Positions 1 through 7,700 of a stretch of DNA of 8,092 nucleotides are shown here, in pieces; within the stretch, counting starts at the first letter, position 1; every line of letters begins with the position of its first letter. Both the position numbers and the translations under genes were made by a program. The notes under the pieces are model-generated. The model saw only the letters and a program-made list of their open reading frames with translations. It did no database searches and had not been told where the DNA came from. Source of the stretch: Colivivens sp964452915 (GTDB taxonomy: Bacteria > Bacteroidota > Bacteroidia > Bacteroidales > Bacteroidaceae); NCBI GenBank assembly GCA_964452915.1, contig CAYVNW010000065.1:1-8092 (forward strand). Direction: 5' to 3'.

Positions 1-1
1 G

Positions 2-289
2 ATGCTTGTAGGTAATCTTATGAAATGGAAGTTCAGAATACCATCGTTCTTAAAGAAAGCATTAAGAGTAATGATAGAAAAGACGGTCAACGACATATTC
101 ACACAAAACGATTGGAAGGACGATGGAGTCAGGAAATCAGTTTATGCCGTCAGGAAATATCAGAAGGCACTTGGTTTCACCGAGGCCTGGACTGTTGAAT
201 ACGTCTACAATGTAGTAACGCTTGCCAAGAAAGAGCCAAAACCTTCACAAGAAGAATTGGACAAGGCAGAAAGTAAAATAAAAAAGTAA
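2..289 (+). CDS. Small basic hypothetical protein, 5' end at window edge
   Basis: I do not recognise this family. The frame is open from the window edge and would give at most 95 residues from the ATG at 2; in-frame ATGs at 20 and 71 are alternatives. Only one base precedes the first ATG, so the true start may lie upstream and the gene may be incomplete. The N-terminal third is basic and amphipathic (a FLKKALR stretch), the middle is aromatic-rich (YAVRKYQKALGF, then WTVEYVY) and probably helical, and the C-terminus is a charged Lys/Glu tail ending in KIKK. No signal peptide or membrane segment is visible. It sits 29 bp upstream of the coiled-coil gene in the same direction, which suggests shared transcription with the zapA cluster. 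Composition and codon use resemble the neighbours, so the frame is probably real. Function is unknown. Confidence 0.6.
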   Translation: MLVGNLMKWKFRIPSFLKKALRVMIEKTVNDIFTQNDWKDDGVRKSVYAVRKYQKALGFTEAWTVEYVYNVVTLAKKEPKPSQEELDKAESKIKK

Positions 290-318
290 TACAATTGGAC
301 TGTTGAAAAAGAATCCAC

Positions 319-636
319 ATGACAAGTGAGGAAAAGCGTAAGCTACGCCAATTCGAAGTTAAGGTACAACAACTTATTACACAGTACCAGCTGCTTCAGA
401 ATGAAAACGCCCGCCTTCAGCAAATTATAAAAGAAAAGGACGGGAGCATCGCAGACCTCAGCACCAAACTCAACCATTGTCAAAAGGATTACAACAATCT
501 GAAAACAGCCAAAATGATGGTGATCAGCGACGGAGACTTACAAGGAGCACGTCAACACATCACAAGGCTGGTGCGCGAAATCAATAAGTGCATCGGACTC
601 CTAAACAAGGACGAGGTGACAATCGATGATGAATAA
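319..636 (+). CDS. Coiled-coil protein upstream of zapA (possible ZapB-like partner)
   Basis: This 105-residue acidic/basic protein is soluble, with no signal peptide or membrane segment. Residues about 5-65 have a heptad pattern rich in Gln, Leu and Lys (VQQLI, YQLLQNENARLQQII, DLSTKLNHC) and are predicted to form a parallel coiled coil. A short linker follows, then a second conserved-looking helix at about 73-97 (GARQHITRLVREINKCIGLLN) and an acidic tail. From memory, small coiled-coil proteins ending in a similar REIDKCI-LLN helix lie directly upstream of zapA in many Bacteroidales. In E. coli ZapA works with the coiled-coil protein ZapB, so a role as a ZapA partner at the division ring is a reasonable inference, but there is no detectable ZapB signature that I can point to. 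The gap to zapA is 35 bp, consistent with an operon. The ATG at 319 is the only start that keeps the whole coiled coil. Confidence 0.85.
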   Translation: MTSEEKRKLRQFEVKVQQLITQYQLLQNENARLQQIIKEKDGSIADLSTKLNHCQKDYNNLKTAKMMVISDGDLQGARQHITRLVREINKCIGLLNKDEVTIDDE

Positions 637-671
637 TAATATTCGGACGGACATCTCATAACGATGTAGAA

Positions 672-971
672 ATGGAAGGAAGGAAATTCTCTATACGCGT
701 TTTAATTGGAAAGGTGACATTACCAATGTCTGTTTCCAGTGAAGATCAAGAGGAACTGGTTCGCAAAGCGGCAAGCAATGTCAATCAGCAACTTATTGCC
801 ATGCGTGAAAAATACAGAGACCTTCCAAATGAGAATTATTATGATGCGATGGTAATGCTTAACTCCGAAATAAAGGCCTTGACTGCAGAAGACAAAGTTG
901 ATGCCTCACCGATATTCGAAGTATTAGAAGACTTAGGGAATGACATTGACAAATTGTTGAACAAACAATAA
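672..971 (+). CDS. zapA: Cell division protein ZapA
   Basis: ZapA binds FtsZ and promotes bundling of its protofilaments at the mid-cell ring. At 99 residues the protein has the usual family length. It shows the expected architecture: an N-terminal beta-strand head (residues 1-22, FSIRVLIGKVTLPMSV), a helix starting with the family-typical SSEDQEELVRKAASNVN segment (22-38), and a long C-terminal helix (about 55-98) that forms the antiparallel coiled-coil tetramer. The start at 672 is preceded by an out-of-frame ATG-TAG at 664, so 672 is the sensible initiation codon. It lies between a coiled-coil gene and rny, an order I recall as common in Bacteroidales. No promoter matching TAnnTTTG is seen in the 35-bp gap before it, so it probably depends on upstream transcription. 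Identification is by pattern recognition of the family rather than by a search. Confidence 0.9.
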   Translation: MEGRKFSIRVLIGKVTLPMSVSSEDQEELVRKAASNVNQQLIAMREKYRDLPNENYYDAMVMLNSEIKALTAEDKVDASPIFEVLEDLGNDIDKLLNKQ

Positions 972-1010
972 ACTGTCATCGAATTCTACCACCCATATCA
1001 TACAACCAAT

Positions 1011-1076
1011 AAGATTTGACGCGCACAATTTCAGAATGCACAGGTTTGCAGGCTGACGTTGTGCGTATTATATAAT
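1011..1076 (+). promoter_or_regulatory. Interrupted hairpin and possible promoter upstream of rny
   Basis: The 122-bp zapA-rny gap contains a nested inverted repeat. CGCACAA at 1022-1028 pairs with TTGTGCG at 1059-1065; inside it TCAG 1031-1034 pairs with CTGA 1053-1056; inside that TGCA 1037-1040 pairs with TGCA 1047-1050 around a 6-nt loop. The stems are separated by 2x2 internal loops. No T-run follows, so it does not look like a terminator. A weak Bacteroidetes-type promoter overlaps its 3' side: TTTG 1045-1048, 20 bp, then TATATAAT 1069-1076. If used, the rny leader would be only about 10 nt and the hairpin would be DNA-level or read-through RNA structure. The 972-1010 part shows nothing clear. 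Confidence 0.4.
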
Positions 1077-1093
1077 AAAACAAACGTAACAAA

Positions 1094-2638
1094 ATGGAAG
1101 GAATCGCAATTACAATTATCACAACAGTTGTCGGCATTATAGTCGGAGCTGTTATCGGATATGCTCTGTTCAGATATATTCTGAAACAGACCTATAACAA
1201 ATCAATTAAGGAGGCACAAGAAGAGGCAGAGAACATCAAAAACAAGAAACTGCTTGAAGTCAAGGAAAAGTTCCTTAATAAAAAGTCAGAACTCGATAAG
1301 GAGGTATCACAACGGAATGCAAAATTCCAACAAATTGAGAACAAGCTGAAACAAAGAGAAATCTCACTCAACCAACGCCACGAAGAACTGATCCGCAAAA
1401 AGCAGGAATGTGACAGCCTGTCTCAAAGTTTGGAAGCTAAAATAGCCAACAACGAGAAAAAGCACGCAGAGCTTGAAGAATTACGACAGCAAGAGCGCAC
1501 GAAACTGGAGCAAATAGGCGGGTTATCAGCAGACGAGGCCAAGGAGCACTTGATTCAAAGCATGAAGGACGAAGCCTGTACACAAGCACAGCAATATATT
1601 AATGAGATTGTTGATGATGCAAAACTAACTGCCAATAAAGAAGCTAAGCGAATTGTGATTCAAACCATACAACGCGTAGCCACAGAAACAGCCATAGAAA
1701 ACTCGGTCACTGTATTTCATCTTGACAACGATGAAATCAAAGGTAGAGTTATCGGGCGTGAAGGACGAAACATAAGGGCACTTGAGGCAGCAACTGGAAC
1801 AGAATTGGTTGTAGATGATACGCCTGAGGCGATTGTAATAAGCGGATTCGACCCTGTACGCCGTGAGGTCTGCCGGCTCGCACTCCATCAATTGGTAGCT
1901 GACGGACGCATTCATCCGGCACGTATAGAAGAAGTAGTCAACAAGGTCAAAAAGCAACTTGAAGAAGAAATTATAGAAACCGGTAAACGGACAGCCATCG
2001 ATATGGGTATCCACGGCTTACACCCCGAACTTATCCGTTTGATAGGTAAGATGAAATACCGTTCATCATACGGTCAGAATCTGCTGCAACACGCACGCGA
2101 GACAGCAAACTTGTGTGCCATCATGGCAGCTGAACTTGGACTGAACCCTAAAAAGGCACGGCGAGCAGGACTCCTGCACGACATTGGAAAAGTTCCTGAC
2201 GAAGATCCGGAAATGCCACATGCACTGTATGGAGCTAAAATTGCAGAACAATATAAGGAAAAGCCGGATATAGTAAATGCAATCGGTGCGCATCACGATG
2301 AAATTGAAATGACAACATTGCTCGCCCCTATTGTACAAGTGTGTGACGCTATATCAGGTGCCCGACCAGGAGCACGACGTGAGATTGTCGAAGCATACAT
2401 CAAGCGTCTGCACGACCTCGAAGAACTTGCTATGAGTTATCCAGGCGTTACAAAAACATACGCAATCCAAGCTGGACGTGAACTGCGTGTCATAGTCGGT
2501 GCCGACAAAATATCCGATGCCGATATAGAAACTCTCAGTGCCGATATAGCCAAAAAGATACAAGACGAAATGACATATCCGGGACAGATTAAAATTACAG
2601 TCATTCGTGAGACACGCTCTGTAAGTTTCGCAAAATAA
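1094..2638 (+). CDS. rny: Ribonuclease Y
   Basis: RNase Y is a membrane-anchored endoribonuclease that starts mRNA decay and processing. The 514-residue product has the full family layout. A single N-terminal membrane helix covers residues about 4-29 (IAITIITTVVGIIVGAVIG). A long charged coiled coil follows, about 33-200. The KH RNA-binding domain, about 205-290, carries the GREG loop at 221-224 inside VIGREGRNIRALE. The HD phosphohydrolase domain spans about 325-430, with H333, the metal-binding H362-D363 pair in LLHDIGK, H376, H400-H401-D402 and D418. A C-terminal domain ends in the family-like TVIRETRSVSFAK. Length and motifs indicate an intact enzyme. The ATG at 1094 places the membrane helix right at the N-terminus as expected. 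The stop lies 9 bp before the wzi-like gene, so the two are probably co-transcribed. The link to zapA upstream is less certain because a hairpin and possible promoter intervene. Confidence 0.97.
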   Translation: MEGIAITIITTVVGIIVGAVIGYALFRYILKQTYNKSIKEAQEEAENIKNKKLLEVKEKFLNKKSELDKEVSQRNAKFQQIENKLKQREISLNQRHEELIRKKQECDSLSQSLEAKIANNEKKHAELEELRQQERTKLEQIGGLSADEAKEHLIQSMKDEACTQAQQYINEIVDDAKLTANKEAKRIVIQTIQRVATETAIENSVTVFHLDNDEIKGRVIGREGRNIRALEAATGTELVVDDTPEAIVISGFDPVRREVCRLALHQLVADGRIHPARIEEVVNKVKKQLEEEIIETGKRTAIDMGIHGLHPELIRLIGKMKYRSSYGQNLLQHARETANLCAIMAAELGLNPKKARRAGLLHDIGKVPDEDPEMPHALYGAKIAEQYKEKPDIVNAIGAHHDEIEMTTLLAPIVQVCDAISGARPGARREIVEAYIKRLHDLEELAMSYPGVTKTYAIQAGRELRVIVGADKISDADIETLSADIAKKIQDEMTYPGQIKITVIRETRSVSFAK

Positions 2639-2647
2639 CTTCTGCAG

Positions 2648-4150
2648 ATGAGGCTGCGGCTAATCACTTTATTGATATTTATTTCCGTATACTGTTCTGC
2701 TCAAGTGCGACATCTTGGGCAGAACATTACGTATATGATAGAGAGCAACATTTCCCTTAGTGACAGTAAAACCGCCCCATTCTGGTTTACAAATAACAAA
2801 TACGGCCTATCCTCAGCAAAAGGCAATTCCGGGTATATTAGGACGGCTTTAACACGCGACATCCATACAGACTCTCTGCGTCAGTGGAAAGTGGGATTTG
2901 GAGTGGATTTGGTCGATCCTAATAATTATACAGCTGACTTCTTCATACATCAGCTATACGGGCAGATACAATACAGGCACATACTCTGCACAATCGGAGC
3001 AAAAGAACTGCCAATGGAATTCAACGACAATGAATTAAGTTCAGGAGACATGACAATAGGAATAAATGCACGCCCAATTCCTCAATTACGGCTTGAGCTG
3101 CCTGATTATATTCCTATCAATGGCCTTAACAATTGGGTAGGTATTAAAGCGCATATAGCCTTCGGAATATACACGGACAACAACTGGCAAGAGGATTTCA
3201 CCAACAAACAAAAACTCTACTCTAACAATTCTTTGTTCCATAGTAAATCCATATATGTCAACATAGGTAAAAAGGAAGTATTTCCTATTACATTCACCGG
3301 CGGCATACAAGTAGCGAGCCAGTTCGGAGGTGAAGTATGGAATGTCTCACAAAGACAAGATGACCCGTCGCCCGACTTCAATCCACATATTAAAATGAAT
3401 AGCGGACTGAAAGGTTTTTGGAATGCTCTCACAATGGGCGGAAGCGATCCAAATGATGGTGACAATAAGAACGTAGAAGGTAATCATCTTGGCAGTTGGC
3501 ACGGAAGTCTGCAGTTTCACATGCCCGACTGGTCAGTGAGGGGCTACTTCGAACATTTCTTTGAGGACCATTCACAACTATTCTTCCAATACGGTTGGAA
3601 AGATATGACATGGGGCATCGAGACAGAGTTGCCAGACAACCCTATAATGTCTAAATTTTTAGTCGAACTCATATCGACAAAAGACCAAACAGGAGGTATA
3701 TATCACGATAAAACATCAAGCATTCCAATACAAATAAGCGGAAAAGACAACTACTATTATAATCATATCTATGGAGGCTGGCAACATTGGGGCATGTCGA
3801 TCGGGAATCCTTTAATTATTTCACCAATATATAATGATAATAATAGCATAAGCACAAGGCACAACAGGATCAAAGCTATACATATCGGAACGTGTGGCGA
3901 CCCCAATAGCAAACTGCACTATAAGTTGCTATACACCCATATGCGTTCATGGGGTACATACGATTCTCCACTGCGAAACACCAAGACCGACCGTTTCTTA
4001 CTTGCAGAACTCACTTATAAACCCGCATGGAAGCCGGCATGGACAAAAGGATTATCGGCAAAGGGTGCTATAGGCATAAATCATGGTAGTATAATTAAAA
4101 ACAGCGTTGGTTTTTCATTGACGCTGAGAAAGGAATGGAACACAAGATGA
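2648..4150 (+). CDS. Capsule assembly Wzi-family outer-membrane protein
   Basis: The 500-residue product begins with a Sec signal peptide (basic MRLR, hydrophobic LITLLIFISVY, likely cleavage after CSA at residue 18). The mature part has alternating aromatic/polar strands typical of an outer-membrane beta-barrel and ends in a strand (SVGFSLTLRKEW). Segments that match my memory of the Bacteroidetes Wzi family are APFWFTNNKYGL (43-54), the GIY..K segment near 350, and GKDNYYYN..YGGWQHWG.SIGNPLI..P.YN (365-396). In E. coli, Wzi binds group 1 capsule at the cell surface. In Bacteroidetes the homologues are numerous and mostly uncharacterised, so a role in surface polysaccharide attachment or passage is inferred. 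No capsule synthesis genes are seen in this window, which suggests a housekeeping rather than locus-specific role. It follows rny by 9 bp and overlaps the next gene by 4 bp. Confidence 0.85.
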   Translation: MRLRLITLLIFISVYCSAQVRHLGQNITYMIESNISLSDSKTAPFWFTNNKYGLSSAKGNSGYIRTALTRDIHTDSLRQWKVGFGVDLVDPNNYTADFFIHQLYGQIQYRHILCTIGAKELPMEFNDNELSSGDMTIGINARPIPQLRLELPDYIPINGLNNWVGIKAHIAFGIYTDNNWQEDFTNKQKLYSNNSLFHSKSIYVNIGKKEVFPITFTGGIQVASQFGGEVWNVSQRQDDPSPDFNPHIKMNSGLKGFWNALTMGGSDPNDGDNKNVEGNHLGSWHGSLQFHMPDWSVRGYFEHFFEDHSQLFFQYGWKDMTWGIETELPDNPIMSKFLVELISTKDQTGGIYHDKTSSIPIQISGKDNYYYNHIYGGWQHWGMSIGNPLIISPIYNDNNSISTRHNRIKAIHIGTCGDPNSKLHYKLLYTHMRSWGTYDSPLRNTKTDRFLLAELTYKPAWKPAWTKGLSAKGAIGINHGSIIKNSVGFSLTLRKEWNTR

Positions 4151-4569
4151 CACGAATTGCGGTTGTAGCAATAATATTAATAATGTGCACAGCGTCGTGC
4201 GACAAAACAGACATAAACGGAGATCTCGACGGTAACTGGCAACTCATTGAGTGGAAAGACAATGCAACGCAAAGTGTTGTAGCCACCAACATGAACAGAC
4301 GTATATACTATACTATCAAGTACAATATATTACAGACCAAAGATGTAGACGAGAGCTACGACACGTTTTATTTGTCGTATTTTCACTACACAAACGACTC
4401 ATTATTTATAGACAGGACATTTCATCGGCCATTCGATACCGAAGAACCTCTTGATTCGCTCATGAAATATGGTTGCCCTCCAGATGGTAAATTCGCTATC
4501 ACTACCCTAACCTCTGACCGGCTTGTACTGTCGTGCTCAAGGAGCCGGCTCACATTTCGAAAATACTAA
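4147..4569 (+). CDS. Small lipoprotein, lipocalin-like (hypothetical)
   Basis: The 140-residue product starts with a type II signal peptide: basic MTR, hydrophobic IAVVAIILIM, and lipobox TASC with the lipidated Cys at residue 18. The mature protein would be anchored in the inner or outer membrane. After a short polar tether (DKTDINGDLD) comes GNWQLIEWKD, which resembles the opening strand of Bacteroidetes lipocalin-like lipoproteins. Further beta-rich segments follow, ending in DRLVLSCSRSRLTFRKY. Cys110 and Cys130 could form a disulfide. I cannot name a domain with certainty. An upstream in-frame ATG at 4135 would add four residues (MEHK), but AAAGGA at 4129-4134 directly abuts it. The ATG at 4147 overlaps the wzi stop as ATGA, a classic translational-coupling arrangement, and is preferred. 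The tight coupling suggests that the lipoprotein works with the Wzi-like barrel, possibly as a periplasmic or surface partner; that is inference. Confidence 0.8.
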   Translation: MTRIAVVAIILIMCTASCDKTDINGDLDGNWQLIEWKDNATQSVVATNMNRRIYYTIKYNILQTKDVDESYDTFYLSYFHYTNDSLFIDRTFHRPFDTEEPLDSLMKYGCPPDGKFAITTLTSDRLVLSCSRSRLTFRKY

Positions 4570-4649
4570 AACTCATGACAACCGGAGTATAAGGCAACCG
4601 CAACAAATAATGCATATACAGCGCATATAGAAAAATAAACTGCATAAAC

Positions 4650-4681
4650 ATTGCCTCAAAACAATAAAATCCGTAACTTTG
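4650..4681 (+). promoter_or_regulatory. Bacteroidetes-type promoter of carB
   Basis: A perfect -7 box, TAACTTTG (consensus TAnnTTTG), lies at 4674-4681. ATTG at 4650-4653 matches the -33 TTTG/TTG element at a 20-bp spacing, which is the normal distance for the Bacteroidetes primary sigma factor. Transcription would start at about 4685-4690, giving a leader of roughly 35-40 nt before the carB ATG at 4724. The leader is A-rich with no strong Shine-Dalgarno sequence, typical for this phylum, and is too short for an attenuator or riboswitch. The rest of the 4570-4649 spacer shows no clear terminator or gene. Confidence 0.8.
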
Positions 4682-4723
4682 CATAACAATAATGTCTCAC
4701 CACCAAAACAAATAGTGTTATAT

Positions 4724-7700
4724 ATGGACAAGCAACTCAAAAAAGTACTGGTTCTCGGCTCCGGTGCCCTGAAAATAGGTCAAGCGGGAGAGTTCGATTA
4801 TTCAGGATCTCAAGCCTTAAAGGCGCTCAGAGAAGAAGGCGTCAGCTCAGTTTTAGTTAACCCAAACATCGCAACAATTCAAACCTCCGAAGGTATTGCT
4901 GACAAGGTCTATTTCCTACCAGTAACACCTTTTTTTGTAACCGGAATCATCAAGAAAGAACGTCCGGATGGCATTCTACTTGCATTCGGAGGACAAACGG
5001 CTTTAAATTGCGGCACAGAGCTATTCCTTAATGGCACTCTCAAAGAATATGGGGTCAAAGTTTTGGGAACATCTGTTGAGGCTATAATGAATACAGAAGA
5101 CCGTGACCTCTTCGTTAAGCAACTTAACAAGATAGATATTAAGACACCGGTAAGTCATGCCGTGGAAAACATGGATGACGCAATCAAGTCGGCACGCGAA
5201 ATAGGCTATCCGGTCATGATACGTTCAGCATACGCACTCGGCGGATTAGGAAGTGGAATCTGTCCCGACGAGAAAGCGTTCAAGCAATTAGCAGAAAGTG
5301 CTTTCACTTTTGCTCCACAAATACTTGTGGAGGAATCACTGAAAGGCTGGAAAGAAATCGAATTTGAGTGCATACGTGACAAGAATGACCATTGTTTCAC
5401 AGTGGCCAGTATGGAAAATTTCGACCCGCTTGGCATACACACAGGAGAATCCATTGTCGTTGCTCCTACCTGTTCACTTACTGACGAACAAGTGAAACTT
5501 CTGCAAGATCTTACTATAAAGACTGTACGTCACTTAGATATTGTCGGAGAGTGCAATATCCAGTTCGCATTCAATGCAGAGACCAATGACTACCGCGTCA
5601 TTGAAATCAACGCCAGACTTAGTCGGTCCTCCGCTCTCGCTTCAAAGGCTACAGGTTATCCGCTCGCATTCGTAGCGGCAAAGATAGCCCTTGGCTACAC
5701 TCTTGACCAGATAGGCGAAATGGGAACAACCAATTCCGCATACGTGGCACCGCAATTAGACTACATGATATGCAAGATTCCACGTTGGGACCTTACTAAA
5801 TTCTCCGGTGTAAGCCGACGAATCGGTTCTTCAATGAAATCGGTAGGCGAAATAATGTCAATCGGACGTTCCTTTGAAGAGATGATACAAAAGGGTCTGC
5901 GTATGATCGGACAAGGTATGCATGGATTTGTAGGCAACGACCACATTAAATTTGATAATCTCGACTACGAGTTGTCACACCCTACAGACCTGCGAATATT
6001 CGCTATCGCACAGGCTCTTGAAGAAGGCTACACAGTGGACCGTATTGAGGAATTGACTAAAATCGATACATGGTTCATATCAAGACTCAAACATATAGTA
6101 GATCTCAAACATAAACTGCAACTACTCAATTCACTTGAAGAAATCACGCCTGAATTCATGCGCGAAGTCAAAGCTTGCGGGTTCAGCGACTTTCAAATAG
6201 CACGCTTTGTATTGAAGCCGTCAGGCAATATGGAAGCAGAAAACCTAAAGGTCAGAGAATACCGCAAGGAAATGAATATCCTTCCTGCTGTCAAGCGTAT
6301 AAATACTGTGGCAAGTGAACATCCGGAACTCACGAACTATTTGTATATGACTTATGGCACTACCGGATACGACGTTAACTACTATCATAATGAGAAATCG
6401 GTCGTAGTGCTTGGCTCAGGTGCATACCGCATAGGTTCGTCCGTGGAATTTGACTGGTGTTCAGTTAATGCCATCAACACAGCACGCAAATTGGGATACA
6501 AGAGTATAATGATTAACTACAATCCCGAAACTGTCAGCACCGACTACGATATGTGCGACCGTCTTTACTTCGATGAATTGTCGTTCGAACGTGTACTTGA
6601 TGTCATCGACCTTGAACAGCCTCGGGGCGTTATTGTAAGTGTCGGTGGTCAGATTCCAAACAATCTTGCAATGAAGCTGTACCGTCAGGATGTGCCAATA
6701 CTCGGAACTTCTCCTATTAGCATCGACCGTGCAGAGAACAGGAATAAATTCTCGGCAATGCTCGACAAACTCGGTATTGACCAGCCTGCATGGCGTGCGC
6801 TGACATCTCACGATGACATTAAAGAATTTGTCAAGGAAGTAGGCTACCCCGTTCTTGTACGTCCTTCCTACGTTTTGTCGGGTGCGGCAATGAATGTATG
6901 TTACAGCGATGAGGAACTCGACCGCTTCCTAAACATGGCAACAGAGGTGAGCAAAGACTATCCGGTAGTGGTCAGCCAATTTATGCAAGACACAAAGGAA
7001 ATAGAGTTCGATGCAGTGGCACAACAGGGTGAAATCGTAGAGTATGCCATCAGTGAGCATATTGAGTTTGCCGGAGTACACTCGGGCGACGCTACTCTTG
7101 TATTCCCTGCACAACAAATATACTACTCAACAATCAGGCAACTGAAAAAGATAAGCCGTCAAATCGCGAAAGAGCTCAATATATCCGGACCGTTTAACAT
7201 TCAGTACCTTGCAAAAGGTCCAATCGTAAGAGTCATCGAATGTAATTTGCGTGCTTCGCGCTCATTCCCGTTTGTTTCAAAGATACTGAAACACAACCTT
7301 ATCGATACAGCTACAAGAATAATGCTTGACGCTCCATACACCAAACCCGACAAGTCTGAATTTGATATTGACCGCATAGGAGTTAAAGCAAGCCAATTCT
7401 CGTTTGCCCGCCTTCAAAACGCAGACCCTGTATTAGGTGTCGACATGAGCTCAACCGGTGAGGTTGGTTGTCTGGGCGATGACATGAACGAGGCTCTCCT
7501 TAATGCACTGATAGCAACCGGCAATAAGTTGCCGAAGAAAAGTATACTGATATCTTCTGGTGGGGCACGCGGCAAGATGGACTTGCTCGATGCCTGCAAA
7601 AAGTTACAGGCGAAACATTATGATATCTTCGCAACACACGGTACCGCAAAATATTTAAACGAGAACGGAGTGAAAGCGACAGAAGTTGCATGGCCGGATG

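Noticed and set aside
1011..1018. AAGATTTG as a -7 promoter box for rny
   Set aside because: The first base differs from TAnnTTTG, and no TTTG-like -33 element lies about 20 bp upstream.
1022..1076. Intrinsic terminator of zapA
   Set aside because: The stem is interrupted by internal loops and followed by TATTATATAATA, not a T-run.
972..1093. 6S RNA (ssrS) gene between zapA and rny, by analogy with zapA-ssrS in gammaproteobacteria
   Set aside because: Only a 44-nt hairpin is visible. There is no long closing stem pairing the two ends of the gap and no large central bubble, and the space is short for a typical 6S RNA. A covariance-model search could still change this.
1625..2014. Antisense open frame of 129 codons inside rny
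   Set aside because: It lies entirely within the KH-domain coding region, and its product is Cys/Tyr/Phe-rich without any domain pattern; it is a shadow of rny.
4135..4146. Earlier ATG start for the lipoprotein
   Set aside because: It adds only MEHK before the signal peptide, and the purine-rich AAAGGA directly abuts the codon; the ATGA overlap at 4147 is more likely.
4251..4454. Second + strand frame of 67 codons inside the lipoprotein gene
   Set aside because: It overlaps a well-supported lipoprotein in another frame and has low-complexity composition; it is a shadow.
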